Of a stretch of 64,000 bases of DNA, positions 17,332-25,474 are shown in pieces; the first letter of the stretch is position 1, and every line of letters starts with the position of its first letter. The notes below the pieces were generated by a model, which did no database searches, was not told the origin of the DNA, and worked only from the letters and a program-made list of their open reading frames with translations. Made by a program: the position numbers and the translations under genes. The DNA is from Aureimonas pseudogalii (lineage in GTDB: Bacteria; Pseudomonadota; Alphaproteobacteria; Rhizobiales; Rhizobiaceae): contig NZ_JACIEK010000001.1 in NCBI RefSeq assembly GCF_014196835.1, forward strand, positions 1,252,283 to 1,316,282. The letters are read 5' to 3'.

Positions 17332-17991
17332 ATGGACATGAACGACCGTCAGGCCATCGAAGGCCTGTTCACCAAGCTCGACACGGTCGAGCGCCAGGGC
17401 GCCGGCCGCGACGCGGAAGCCGAGCGCTTCATCTCCGAGCGCATCGCGCGCCAGCCCGCCGCGCCCTACCTGATGGCGCAGACGATCGTGATGCAGGAGA
17501 TGGCGCTGGAGAACCAGGCACGCGAGATGGAGGCCCTGCGTGAGCAGGCGTCGAGGCCGCAGGCTCAGAGCGGCGGCTTCCTGTCGCGCATGTTCGGCGG
17601 CGACAGCACGCCGCCGCGTGCCGCCACGCCGCCGCGCGAGGGCTACGGCGCGGCGGCCGGAGCTGCGGGCGCGGCGGCCGGCGGCGCCTGGGGCGCCTCG
17701 CAGGGCCGGCCCGGCGGTGGGCCGATGGGCGGTGGAATGATGAGCGGCGGCGCGGGCGGCATGATGGCCGGTCGCGGCGGTGGCGGCGGTTTCCTTGCGG
17801 GTGCCGCGCAGACGGCGATGGGCGTCGCTGGCGGCGTCCTCCTCGGCAACGCGCTCGGCTCGATGTTCGCCGGCGACGCGCAGGCCGCCGAGACCCCGGT
17901 CGCCGAGCCGACCGAGCCCGCCGTCGAGGAGACGGCGGCCGAGGACGAAGGCGGCTTCCTCGACGGCGGCGGCTTCGACGAGGAGATCTGA
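17332..17991 (+). CDS. DUF2076 protein
   Basis: 219 residues. The first 80 form an alpha-helical DUF2076 part (DRQAIEGLFTKLDTVERQGAGRDAEAERFISERIARQPAAPYLMAQTIVMQE, given in family-typical order). The middle (90-165) is of low complexity, rich in Gly, Ala and Met, and could be a membrane-associated segment (AGAAGAAAGGAWG, GAAQTAMGVAGGVLLGNALG). The tail is acidic. Known as a periplasmic/membrane-linked family in Proteobacteria with no assigned role. Start ATG 17332 follows AGGAT; the terminator at 18043 follows. Confidence 0.85.
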   Translation: MDMNDRQAIEGLFTKLDTVERQGAGRDAEAERFISERIARQPAAPYLMAQTIVMQEMALENQAREMEALREQASRPQAQSGGFLSRMFGGDSTPPRAATPPREGYGAAAGAAGAAAGGAWGASQGRPGGGPMGGGMMSGGAGGMMAGRGGGGGFLAGAAQTAMGVAGGVLLGNALGSMFAGDAQAAETPVAEPTEPAVEETAAEDEGGFLDGGGFDEEI

Positions 17992-18042
17992 CCCGCCGGC
18001 ACCGGGCGGCTGAAACGCGGCTACCCCGCTAGCGCATGGGAG

Positions 18043-18072
18043 AAGGGGCGTCCGACCGGGCGCCCCCTTTTT
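18043..18072 (+). terminator. Rho-independent terminator after the DUF2076 gene
   Basis: AAGGGGCG (18043-18050) pairs with CGCCCCC (18060-18067) followed by a run of five T. One base is bulged. It closes the plus-strand gene group that began with the sigma factor or the Bax-inhibitor gene. Confidence 0.75.
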
Positions 18073-18399
18073 CTTCCGGGTCCGATGCCTCGAGCATTCC
18101 GCCCGGCGGTGCTGGCGGACGAGGCAACGAACGGCGACGCACGAGAAGCGAACGGCCACGGTGTTTGCCGAAGCCGACATCGACAGACGTCGAGGGTCGG
18201 CGGCTGCTATCGGCCGACACGAGCGCCACGTCATCGACAGCCATTTCGCGAGCACGGTCGACCTGCGATCACGACGAAGGCACGCCGTGTGGTTTCAGAG
18301 CCTATTCGGCCAATCAACATTTGCCGGCTCGGCTTCGGGCATCCCGTCTCGCACAGCGGTCAGCACGCGGAAGCGGACCCGGCCTCCGCCGGAGGCGCC
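18073..18399. other. About 330 bases without a recognisable gene
   Basis: It lies between the terminator after DUF2076 and the end of the small CrpP-like gene. It has several overlapping Arg-rich open frames on both strands, none with a ribosome site. GC is somewhat lower than in the genes around (for example 18290-18330). I see nothing else. Confidence 0.5.
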
Positions 18400-18588
18400 C
18401 TAGTGGCGCACCTCGGACGGGGACTGCCGATCGTCCGGAGTGTCATGGGCCGGACGGGCGTTCAGCCCCTGTGTCCAGCCGTCCATCCACTGGGTTCGCA
18501 GGGTCGAGCCCTTCGGATATTCGCAGGCGGATTTCGGAATGTTGTGGGCGAACGCGGTTCGCCCCTGCTGGAATGCGTCGGTTGCCAT
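18400..18588 (-). CDS. Small protein of the ribosome-modulation-factor / CrpP-like fold
   Basis: 62 residues from ATG 18588, which follows AGGAGCC at good spacing. The pattern AFQQGRTAF, then CEYPKGSTLRTQWMDGW, is that of the Rmf/CrpP-like family (QGR...CPYP...R..W..GW). Rmf dimerises ribosomes in stationary phase, and CrpP-like proteins have been linked to other functions on mobile elements. No phage or transposon genes are near, so a chromosomal ribosome-related role is the simpler guess. The longer frame further upstream lacks a ribosome site. Confidence 0.7.
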   Translation of the reverse strand: MATDAFQQGRTAFAHNIPKSACEYPKGSTLRTQWMDGWTQGLNARPAHDTPDDRQSPSEVRH

Positions 18589-18778
18589 GATCCTGGCTCC
18601 TTCCCCGTTTCCACTCGCCGTCCATGCCGGCATGAGGGAAAAAACGGGGTCGAGGCCGATCCGTTCCCGGTCGGTCGATCGGCTTCGGCCAAAGTCGGGG
18701 CGAAGCATGGCCCGGCGGCGAGACCGCGAGGGCGAAGCCCGGACCAGCCCGGTGGATGGCCGGGCCGATGCGCGCCCG

Positions 18779-19045
18779 TCAGATGCGCAGGCCGGTTCCC
18801 AATCCCATCGAGGCGAGCATCACGGCGCTGTCGGGCTCGGGGCCGACGACCGGCGTCGCCAAGCCATCGCGCACCGCCATGACGGCGATCTCGGCGTCGT
18901 CGGTGTCGGGCACGTCGAAGAGTTCGATCAGGTCGTCGCCGGCGTCGAGGCGTTCGACCTCGCGCATGTAGAACCGCGCGTCGCGGAGTTGGCGGAAGGC
19001 CCGGAACGTGCGGGCATCATCGGTATCCATTCTCACGACGAACAT
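18779..19045 (-). CDS. Small conserved-looking acidic protein, function unknown
   Basis: 88 residues, ATG with GGAGGT eight bases upstream. The sequence is a mix of charged and hydrophobic residues (ARFYMREVERLDAGDDLIELFDVPDTDDAEIAVMAV) and could form a small alpha/beta domain. It has no signal peptide and no helix-turn-helix. I recognise no family. It stands alone, next to the CrpP-like gene. Confidence 0.6.
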   Translation of the reverse strand: MFVVRMDTDDARTFRAFRQLRDARFYMREVERLDAGDDLIELFDVPDTDDAEIAVMAVRDGLATPVVGPEPDSAVMLASMGLGTGLRI

Positions 19046-19154
19046 GGCGGCACCTCCGTTCGAATTGAGGAAAAGTTAAGCACGAGTCTTACACGCCGCC
19101 AAGTCAGGCAAACCGATTCTTTTCCGTCCGCTTTTCGCTCTTCGAGGAGCCGGC

Positions 19155-19194
19155 GACGAGGAGGGCGGGCCCTCGCGAACCCGCCCTCCTCGTC
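19155..19194 (-). terminator. Strong hairpin downstream of the PepSY gene
   Basis: Fifteen perfectly paired bases (GACGAGGAGGGCGGG / CCCGCCCTCCTCGTC) around a 10-base loop, 18 bases past the PepSY stop. The minus strand has no T run after it, so it may stabilise the mRNA end as well as stop transcription. Confidence 0.6.
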
Positions 19195-19212
19195 TCGATC
19201 GCCAGTGTCGAA

Positions 19213-20241
19213 TTAGCTGTCGAAGCGCTCCTTGCGCAGCGAGCCGTCCGCGTTGATCTCGACGCGCACCGACTTGCCGGCACCGTCCTTGGCATCGGCT
19301 TCGACGTGATCCTTCCGGGTCTCGAACTCGCCGACATAGGTGTAGCCGAGCCGTTCGATCGCGGCCTTGGCGGCCTCCTCGGTCATCGGCGCCCGGTAGG
19401 GCTCGCGCTCCGCCACGGCGTTGTCCTCGTCGACCTTCACCCGCCACGTCGCGCCGGCCGCATCCTTGGCGGTGAACTCGGCATGGTGCTTCAGCGTGTC
19501 GACGAGCTGGACGTCGGCATAGCCGGCATCGGTCAGCGCCTTGGCCGCTGCGTCCTCGTCGACGCCGCCGGAGAACCAGCCGCCGCGCGCCTCGGCGCGC
19601 TCGCCCTCCGGGCCGGGGCCACGCTCGTCGCCGGGCCGCGGGCCACCGTGGCGGCCGGGGCCGCGCTCGCCGTCCGGTCCGCGCTCCCCGCGGGGCCCAC
19701 GCTCGCCGTCGGGGCCGCCACGCTCGAAGCCGGGACCGCGCGGGCCGTCACGGCCGGGCCCGTCGCGCCCCGGACCTTCGGGGCCGCGCAGCGCCACGCG
19801 CTCGCCGCCGGCCGGCGTCAGCGCGCTCGCCCGCACTTCGCCGCGACCATAGCGCCCCTCCACCGAGACGGTGTCGCCGACCTTGACGAGACCCTCGCGG
19901 GCCTCCGGGCCGGTGGTCACCAGCGTGCGGCCGGTGGCATCCTCGAGGACGAAGCGTTCGCCGAAGATCTCGACGACCCGTCCCTCCAAGCGGATGGCGT
20001 TCATGTCGCGCAGCTGGTTCACGGTGACGGCCTCGGTTCGGGGAGCGGCGGGAGCCGGCATCGTCGGCTGCGACGCGGCGGCGGGGGAAGCGGGAGGGGC
20101 GGCCGGCGCAGCGGGCGTCTGCGCGAAGGCCAGCGCCGAGCTCAGCACCAGCGGCGCGAGGATGGAGGCGGCCATCAGGCGGCGGCGGGTGGAGGCGGTC
20201 TTGGGGGTCGTCGTCACGGTCGATTTCCTTGTGGTGTGCAT
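19213..20241 (-). CDS. Secreted PepSY-domain protein with collagen-like linker
   Basis: 342 residues. After a long n-region a signal peptide lies at about 19-41 (RRRLMAASILAPLVLSSALAFAQ), then a Pro/Ala linker. Residues 68-148 look like an OB-type domain (NAIRLEGRVVEIFGERFVLEDATGRTLV...). Residues 152-222 are Gly-Pro rich in G-x-y triplets such as GPDGERGPRGERG, collagen-like. Residues 228-342 hold two PepSY-like repeats (AAAKALTDAGYADVQLV...AEFTAKDAAGATWRVKV and AAKAAIERLGYTYVGEF...VEADAKDGAGKSVRVEI). PepSY proteins are usually periplasmic and modulate peptidases or sensors. It is divergent from the response regulator, suggesting it is a target of that system. Confidence 0.8.
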   Translation of the reverse strand: MHTTRKSTVTTTPKTASTRRRLMAASILAPLVLSSALAFAQTPAAPAAPPASPAAASQPTMPAPAAPRTEAVTVNQLRDMNAIRLEGRVVEIFGERFVLEDATGRTLVTTGPEAREGLVKVGDTVSVEGRYGRGEVRASALTPAGGERVALRGPEGPGRDGPGRDGPRGPGFERGGPDGERGPRGERGPDGERGPGRHGGPRPGDERGPGPEGERAEARGGWFSGGVDEDAAAKALTDAGYADVQLVDTLKHHAEFTAKDAAGATWRVKVDEDNAVAEREPYRAPMTEEAAKAAIERLGYTYVGEFETRKDHVEADAKDGAGKSVRVEINADGSLRKERFDS

Positions 20242-20278
20242 CGATGACCGGTTTCTAGCGCCCTGCCCGAAACCGCCC

Positions 20279-20307
20279 CTGAACGGCGCGGTTCAGATTG
20301 GGTTCAG
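20279..20307 (-). promoter_or_regulatory. Candidate response-regulator box (three GTTCAG half-sites)
   Basis: GGTTCAG occurs at 20290-20296 and 20301-20307, an 11-base repeat that fits the PhoP-type arrangement of hexamers five bases apart. An inverted half-site CTGAAC lies at 20279-20284. The box is 38-66 bases before the PepSY start and about 145 before the response-regulator gene. It is the natural binding site for the regulator encoded next door, by inference. Confidence 0.5.
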
Positions 20308-20450
20308 CCGCCACGCCTAGAGCGGCGACACGTCTTGCCCACGCCCCTCGCGCGGCCGGGCGCATCCGCAGCGCCTTTCCATCTTGGCGCGGCCGACGCC
20401 GACGCCACCTTCCCGCCCGTGCGTTTCTCCCAGCCGAAAGCCCGCCGCCC

Positions 20451-21122
20451 ATGCGTGTTCTCCTCGTCGAAGACGACGCCGCCCTCGCCGGCGAGATCGC
20501 GAGCGCGCTGCGCGCGGAAAACTTCGCGGTGGACCGCGCGGCCGACGGCGAGGACGGGCTGCATCTCGGCGACACCGAACTCTTTGATGCCGCGGTGCTC
20601 GATCTCGGCCTGCCCAAGCTCGGCGGCATCCAGGTGCTGAAGGGCTGGCGCGCGGCGGGACGCAACCTGCCGGTGCTCATTCTTACCGCTCGCGACGGCT
20701 GGTCGGACAAGGTCGAGGGCTTCAAGGCGGGGGCCGACGACTATCTGGTGAAGCCCTTCCGGGTGGAGGAACTGGTGATGCGCCTGCGCGCCCTCGTGCG
20801 CCGCTCGCGCGGGCACGGCGACGCGCGCATCGTCTGCGGCCCCATCAGCTTCGACGCGCAGGTCGGCACGTTCGAGCGCGACGGGCTGCCGCTCAAGCTC
20901 ACGGCGCTGGAATGGCGGGTGCTCTCCTGCCTGATGCTGCGCAAGGAGATCGTGGTCGCCCGCGCCGATCTCATCGAGCGCGTCTACGAGGGCGACGCCG
21001 ACGTCGACAGCAATTCCGTCGAGGTCATCATCGCGCGGCTGCGCCGCAAGATCGGCCATGCGATGATCGAGACCTCGCGCGGGCTCGGCTACCGGCTGAC
21101 CGCCGAAGGCACGGCCCGGTGA
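20451..21122 (+). CDS. OmpR/PhoP-family response regulator
   Basis: 223 residues. The receiver domain has the acidic pair EDD at 7-9, the phospho-acceptor D51 in AAVLDLGLPKLGG, Thr near 79 (LILTARD) and Lys near 101 (VKPF). The C-terminal winged helix (LTALEWRVLSCLMLRKEIVVARADLIERVY, SVEVIIARLRRKI) binds DNA. It overlaps the kinase start by GTGA, so the two are translationally coupled. The nearest family members are QseB/PhoP/TctD types, often responding to divalent metals or peptides. Confidence 0.93.
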   Translation: MRVLLVEDDAALAGEIASALRAENFAVDRAADGEDGLHLGDTELFDAAVLDLGLPKLGGIQVLKGWRAAGRNLPVLILTARDGWSDKVEGFKAGADDYLVKPFRVEELVMRLRALVRRSRGHGDARIVCGPISFDAQVGTFERDGLPLKLTALEWRVLSCLMLRKEIVVARADLIERVYEGDADVDSNSVEVIIARLRRKIGHAMIETSRGLGYRLTAEGTAR

Positions 21123-22690
21123 AGCCCCCGGCCCGCCCGCCCGCCGCTCCCGCGCCGCCGAAGCCGGCTGCAAACGAAGGCGCCGGCTTGGCAAGACCGG
21201 CTGGCCGCAAGGACAGGCCGGCCGACTCCGGTCCGCCGCGCCCCTTGCGCTTTCGCTCCTTGCGCTCGCGGCTGGTGCTCTCGGCGGCGGTGTTCGTGCT
21301 CGCGGCAATCGTCGTCACCGGGCTGGTGATCTCCACCGTGCTCGATCGCTTCGTACGCGGCGAGGTGACGGGACGTCTCGATCTGCAGGTGGCGACGATC
21401 GCCGGCATCCTCGCCGCGCCCCCGCCCCCGCCGGAGGCACGCCGGGCATGGCCGCCCGCCGAGGCCGAGCCGGAGGCGCGCCGCGAGCCGGGCCGCCGCG
21501 AGGCGCGCGAGCGCCGACGCGACGCGCCGCCCCCCATCGCCAGCCTCGCCGATCTCGACGGGCCGCCCTTCGACCGGCGCCGCTCCGGCTGGTACTGGCG
21601 CGTGACGCGCGACGGGGTCGTGATCGCAAGCTCGCGGTCGCTCGGCGGCGGCGAGCTCGCCGATGTCGAGACGCCGCGCGAGGAGGGCCCCGCCCACCGG
21701 CTCGGCAGCGCCACCGGTCCGGGCGGCGAGGCGCTGGTGACGCGCAGCGCCCTGCTCGCCCTGCCCGGCGGCGCGGTGGAGATCGTCGCCAGCGCCCCGC
21801 ACGCGGCGATCGCCGACCCCTTGCGCGACGCGACCCTCACGGTCGCGGCGACGCTGGCGCTCCTCGGCGCGGCGCTCATCGCGGCCATCGTAGTGCAGGT
21901 GCGCTTCGGCCTGGCGCCGCTCGAGCATCTGCGTCATGCGCTGGGCGCCGTGCGCCGCGGCGAGGCCGAGCGCATCGAGGGGCCGCAGCCCACCGAACTC
22001 GCGCCGCTCGCCGACGAACTCAATGCGCTGATCGAGCAGGACGCGGCGACGCTGCGCCAGGCGCGCCTGCACGTCGCCAATCTCGCGCATGGGCTGAAGA
22101 CGCCGCTGGCGACGCTCTCGGCGGCAGCCGAGCGAATGCCCGACGAGGCCGCGCGCGCCGACCTTCTCGCCCTCACCGGGCTGATGGACCGCCGCATCCG
22201 GCATCATCTGCGCCGCGCCCGCTCGGCCGCGCTCGGCGGCCCGACGCGCCAGCGCAGCGATCTCGCCGCCCATGCCGGCGATCTCGCGGCGATGCTCGCC
22301 AAGTTCCATGCCGGCGCCGGCATCGCGATCGAGACCGGGCTGGAGCCGGGGCTCGCGGTCGCCGTCGACCCCGAGGATTGCGACGAGATGCTCGGCAATC
22401 TCCTCGACAATGCCTGCCGTCACGCCCGAAGCCGCGTCGTTCTGGCGACGGGCCGCGAGGGGCGCGAGGCCTTCGCGGAGGTGCGCGACGACGGCGCGGG
22501 GCTCACCGAAGGCGAGATCGAGGCGGTGCTGCAGCCCGGCCGGCGGCTGGACGAGACCACCGCCGGACACGGCTTCGGCCTGCCGATCACCGCCGAGATC
22601 GTGGAGCTCTACGGCGGCCGGCTGACGCTCTCGCGCGCGGCGGAGGGCGGCCTTTCGGCCCGACTGACGCTGCCCGTTCCCGCGGGCTGA
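21119..22690 (+). CDS. Sensor histidine kinase of the PhoQ/QseC type
   Basis: 523 residues from GTG 21119, overlapping the regulator's stop. The N-terminal 45 residues are Pro/Lys/Arg-rich cytoplasm, then TM1 (LVLSAAVFVLAAIVVTGLVI). The periplasmic part includes an unusually Arg/Pro/Ala-rich stretch at about 97-140 (RREPGRREARERRRDAPPP). TM2 (LTVAATLALLGAALIAAIVV) is followed by HAMP-like residues. The H-box is ANLAHGLKTPL with H324, N-box NLLDNACRHA near 435, and GxG-type DDGAGL and GHGFGLPI near 460-485. It should phosphorylate the regulator above. Confidence 0.92.
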   Translation: MKPPARPPAAPAPPKPAANEGAGLARPAGRKDRPADSGPPRPLRFRSLRSRLVLSAAVFVLAAIVVTGLVISTVLDRFVRGEVTGRLDLQVATIAGILAAPPPPPEARRAWPPAEAEPEARREPGRREARERRRDAPPPIASLADLDGPPFDRRRSGWYWRVTRDGVVIASSRSLGGGELADVETPREEGPAHRLGSATGPGGEALVTRSALLALPGGAVEIVASAPHAAIADPLRDATLTVAATLALLGAALIAAIVVQVRFGLAPLEHLRHALGAVRRGEAERIEGPQPTELAPLADELNALIEQDAATLRQARLHVANLAHGLKTPLATLSAAAERMPDEAARADLLALTGLMDRRIRHHLRRARSAALGGPTRQRSDLAAHAGDLAAMLAKFHAGAGIAIETGLEPGLAVAVDPEDCDEMLGNLLDNACRHARSRVVLATGREGREAFAEVRDDGAGLTEGEIEAVLQPGRRLDETTAGHGFGLPITAEIVELYGGRLTLSRAAEGGLSARLTLPVPAG

Positions 22691-22811
22691 GACGAGCGCT
22701 CGGGCGCGAACGTCGGAGACGTCCTGCGCCGGCTCCGTCGCCTCACGGCGGCAGTCGCACGCTTGCGCCTCTGTTGGCGTCCACCAAAGCGGGCGCCTTG
22801 GCTGCGGCTTT

Positions 22812-22846
22812 CAGCTGAATCCGCTCCTTCGCGCTGGATTCAGCTG
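22812..22846. terminator. Bidirectional hairpin between convergent genes
   Basis: CAGCTGAATCC (22812-22822) pairs with GGATTCAGCTG (22836-22846). The right arm contains the stop codon of the minus-strand transporter, and the kinase gene ends to the left. No T run is present on either side; function as a terminator is likely from position only. Confidence 0.5.
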
Positions 22847-24192
22847 AGGAACCAAGCCCCGAAGGCCAGCGTCGCGATCGTCACGGGAGCGCCCACCGCG
22901 AAGTAGGTCCAGAAGCCGATCTCGATGTTGTTCGCCGCCGCGCGCTCGGCCACGATGAGGTTGGCGACGGAGCCGAGCAGCGTGAAGTTGCCCGCCAGCG
23001 TCGAGGCCATGGCCACCGTGATCCAGGCCTTCGCGGGGTCGGCCAGCACCTCCACGAAGGGCCGGACGATCAGCACCGCCGGCACGTTGGAGACGATGTT
23101 GGAGAGCACCGCGGTGACGCCGGTCAGCACCCACACGTCGTCGAGGCTGAACGAGGAGACGCGCTGGATGATGTCGGGCGTCAGCACCGTGTGCTCGATC
23201 GCGGCGACCACCACGAAGAGCCCGGCGAACATGATGAGCAGCGCCCCGTCGATCTCGGCATAGACGCGCGAAGGCTTGACGCGGCGCGTGAGCATCAGCA
23301 GCCCGCCGCAGATGATCGCGACCTTGGCCACCGGCTGGCCGAGGAAGAACAGAACGATCATCGCGAGCGTCAGAAGCGTCGCCTTGATAGCCAGGGGCTT
23401 GTTCACATGGGCCTTGAGCCGAACCTCCGGCATCGTCGTCTTCGTCAGGAATTCCGAGCGATAGGCGACGACGACGATCGCGACGATGATCGCCAGCCCG
23501 ACCAGCGCCACCGGCGCCAGCGATCCCGCGAACTGGCCGTAGGGGATCTTCGACACCGTGCCGATGATCATGTTCTGCGGATTGCCGGTGATGGTGGCGG
23601 TGGAGCCGACATTGGCGGCGAGCGCCACGCCGAGGAGATAGGGCACGGGATTGCGCTCCAGCGCCTTGGTCAGCTCGATCACAAGCGGCGTCATCACGAG
23701 GCAGATCGCGTCGTTGACGAGGAAAGCCGACAGGATGCCGGTCGCCAGCACCACCGCGACGAGCACCACCGCCGGCGAATGCGCCTTCGACACGGCGAAG
23801 GCGTTGACGAGGCGAAAGACGCCGGAAATGCGAAGGTTCGCCACCACGATCATCATCCCGAGCAGCAGCGCGATCGTGTCGAGGTCGATGGCCGCGAAGG
23901 CCTCCTCCATCGTCATCGCGCCGACGCCGACCATCAGCCCGGCGCCGAGCAGCGCCGCGCCCGCCCGGTCGAGCCGGGTGCCCGGCAGCTTGCCGATGGC
24001 GATCACCGCGTAGGTGGCGACGAAGATCGCCACCGCCGCTTGGGTGCGCCAGGGCGTCTGCGTCACCAGCGTCGTGAGTGCGCCGCGATAGACGAGCGCA
24101 AGCCCCGCGAGCACGAGGAGCGGCAGCGCGATCGCGACGATCGCCCCGGTGGAAAGGCCGCGAGCGCGCGGCGTCTCGAGGGTTTCGGTCAT
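22840..24192 (-). CDS. SLC13-type anion transporter (ArsB/CitM superfamily)
   Basis: 450 residues from ATG 24192 with GAGGAC upstream; the frame extends further but only as Arg/Pro-rich noise. About 11-12 hydrophobic helices. Family motifs are LGMMIVVANLRISGVFRLVNAFA, ILSAFLVNDAICLVMTPLVIELT and STATITGNPQNMIIGTVS, the last being the second anion/Na+ site, with a later VLSNIVSNVPAVLIVRPF repeat. It carries di- or tricarboxylates, arsenite or sulfate-like anions; substrate not set. The MFS gene lies 13 bases upstream on the same strand, so they are likely cotranscribed. Confidence 0.85.
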   Translation of the reverse strand: MTETLETPRARGLSTGAIVAIALPLLVLAGLALVYRGALTTLVTQTPWRTQAAVAIFVATYAVIAIGKLPGTRLDRAGAALLGAGLMVGVGAMTMEEAFAAIDLDTIALLLGMMIVVANLRISGVFRLVNAFAVSKAHSPAVVLVAVVLATGILSAFLVNDAICLVMTPLVIELTKALERNPVPYLLGVALAANVGSTATITGNPQNMIIGTVSKIPYGQFAGSLAPVALVGLAIIVAIVVVAYRSEFLTKTTMPEVRLKAHVNKPLAIKATLLTLAMIVLFFLGQPVAKVAIICGGLLMLTRRVKPSRVYAEIDGALLIMFAGLFVVVAAIEHTVLTPDIIQRVSSFSLDDVWVLTGVTAVLSNIVSNVPAVLIVRPFVEVLADPAKAWITVAMASTLAGNFTLLGSVANLIVAERAAANNIEIGFWTYFAVGAPVTIATLAFGAWFLS

Positions 24193-24205
24193 GGCGCCGC
24201 CGTCC

Positions 24206-25474
24206 TCAGGCCGCGCTCGGTTCGGCGACGCCGGCACCGGGTGTCTTGCCGCTCTCCGCCGCGTTCTCGCCGAGATGCGCGGTTTCCGGCATCGCGAAGA
24301 AGAAGACGAGGAGGCCGACCGCGGCGGAAGCGGCAAGGAAGAGGAAGGCCGGGCTGTAGCCGAGCTGCACCACGATGAAGCCGGCGACGGCGGTGGAGAG
24401 CGAGGCGCCGACGCCCTGCGCGGTGGAGATCGCGCCCTGCGTCACGTTGAAGCGGCCGGTGCCGCGAGTGAGGTCGGCCACGACCAGCGGGAAGAGCGCG
24501 CCGAAGATGCCCGCGCCGATGCCGTCGAGCACCTGGACGCCCACGAGCCAATAGGCGTTGTCGGAGAGGGTGAAGAGGAAGCCGCGCAGCGGCAGGATGG
24601 CGAAGCCGACGAGGAAGATCGGCTTGCGGCCCCAGACGTCGGCCTTGGCGCCGACGATCATCGCCACCGGCACCATCACCAGCTGCGCCGCGACGATGCA
24701 GGCGGCCACCAGCGTGGTGCCGAGGCCGGGAAGCTGCAGCGCCAGCTTCTGGCCGACGAGCGGCAGCATCGAGGCGTTGGCGAAGTGGAAGAGCGTGCAG
24801 CAGGCCGCGAAGATCAGCAGCGGCTTGGACTTCAGCAGCATGGCGAAGCCGGAGGGCGCGTCCGGGTCGTCGCCCTTGTCCTCCTCGCCCTTCTTCAGGC
24901 CGCGCGCGACCCCGTGGTCGATGGCGCCTGCGGGGATCTTCAGCGTCGCGGCGATCGACAGCACGGCGAGGCCGGCCATCAGCCAGAACACCACGATCGG
25001 CCCGAAGTAATAGGCAAGGACGCCGGCGAGCGTCGCGGCCACGGCATTGCCGGCATGGTTGAAGGCCTCGTTGCGCCCCACCCGTTTGGCGAAGGCCTTG
25101 GGGCCGACGATGCCCAGCGTCACCGCGGCGATGGCGGGGGCGAAGATGGCGCCGGCGCCCCCCGAGATCGCCTGCGTGATCGCCACGAAGGTGAAGTTCG
25201 GCAGCAGTGGCAGCGCGATCGAGGAAAGGGTGACGAGGATCGCGGCGATCACCAGCACCGTGCGCTTGCGCCGGGTCTTGTCGACGATGGCGCCGGCCGG
25301 CACCTGTGCCAGAAGTCCTGCGATGCCGCCGATCGTCAGCACCAGGCCGATGCTCGCCGCGTTCCAGTCCTGTTGGGAAATCAGATAGATCGCGAGATAG
25401 GGGCCGAGACCGTCGCGCACGTCGGCGAGAAAGAAGTTCAGGGCATCCAGCGGGCGTCGCGCGGTTTCGGCCAT
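24206..25474 (-). CDS. MFS transporter
   Basis: 422 residues from ATG 25474, about 12 hydrophobic helices. The A-loop motif lies in GAIVDKTRRKRTVLV near residue 75, and the second-half counterpart in GAKADVWGRKPIFLVG near 283. A central charged loop (KKGEEDKGDDPDAPSG) separates the halves. It is an MFS permease or exporter of no clear subfamily. It is divergent from lutABC with shared regulatory DNA and upstream of the SLC13 gene; import of a carboxylate (for example lactate) is possible but not shown. Confidence 0.85.
   Translation of the reverse strand: MAETARRPLDALNFFLADVRDGLGPYLAIYLISQQDWNAASIGLVLTIGGIAGLLAQVPAGAIVDKTRRKRTVLVIAAILVTLSSIALPLLPNFTFVAITQAISGGAGAIFAPAIAAVTLGIVGPKAFAKRVGRNEAFNHAGNAVAATLAGVLAYYFGPIVVFWLMAGLAVLSIAATLKIPAGAIDHGVARGLKKGEEDKGDDPDAPSGFAMLLKSKPLLIFAACCTLFHFANASMLPLVGQKLALQLPGLGTTLVAACIVAAQLVMVPVAMIVGAKADVWGRKPIFLVGFAILPLRGFLFTLSDNAYWLVGVQVLDGIGAGIFGALFPLVVADLTRGTGRFNVTQGAISTAQGVGASLSTAVAGFIVVQLGYSPAFLFLAASAAVGLLVFFFAMPETAHLGENAAESGKTPGAGVAEPSAA

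Noticed and set aside
18036-18590. Long plus-strand frames across the terminator and CrpP-like gene
   Set aside because: They cross a clear terminator and oppose a gene with a good ribosome site.
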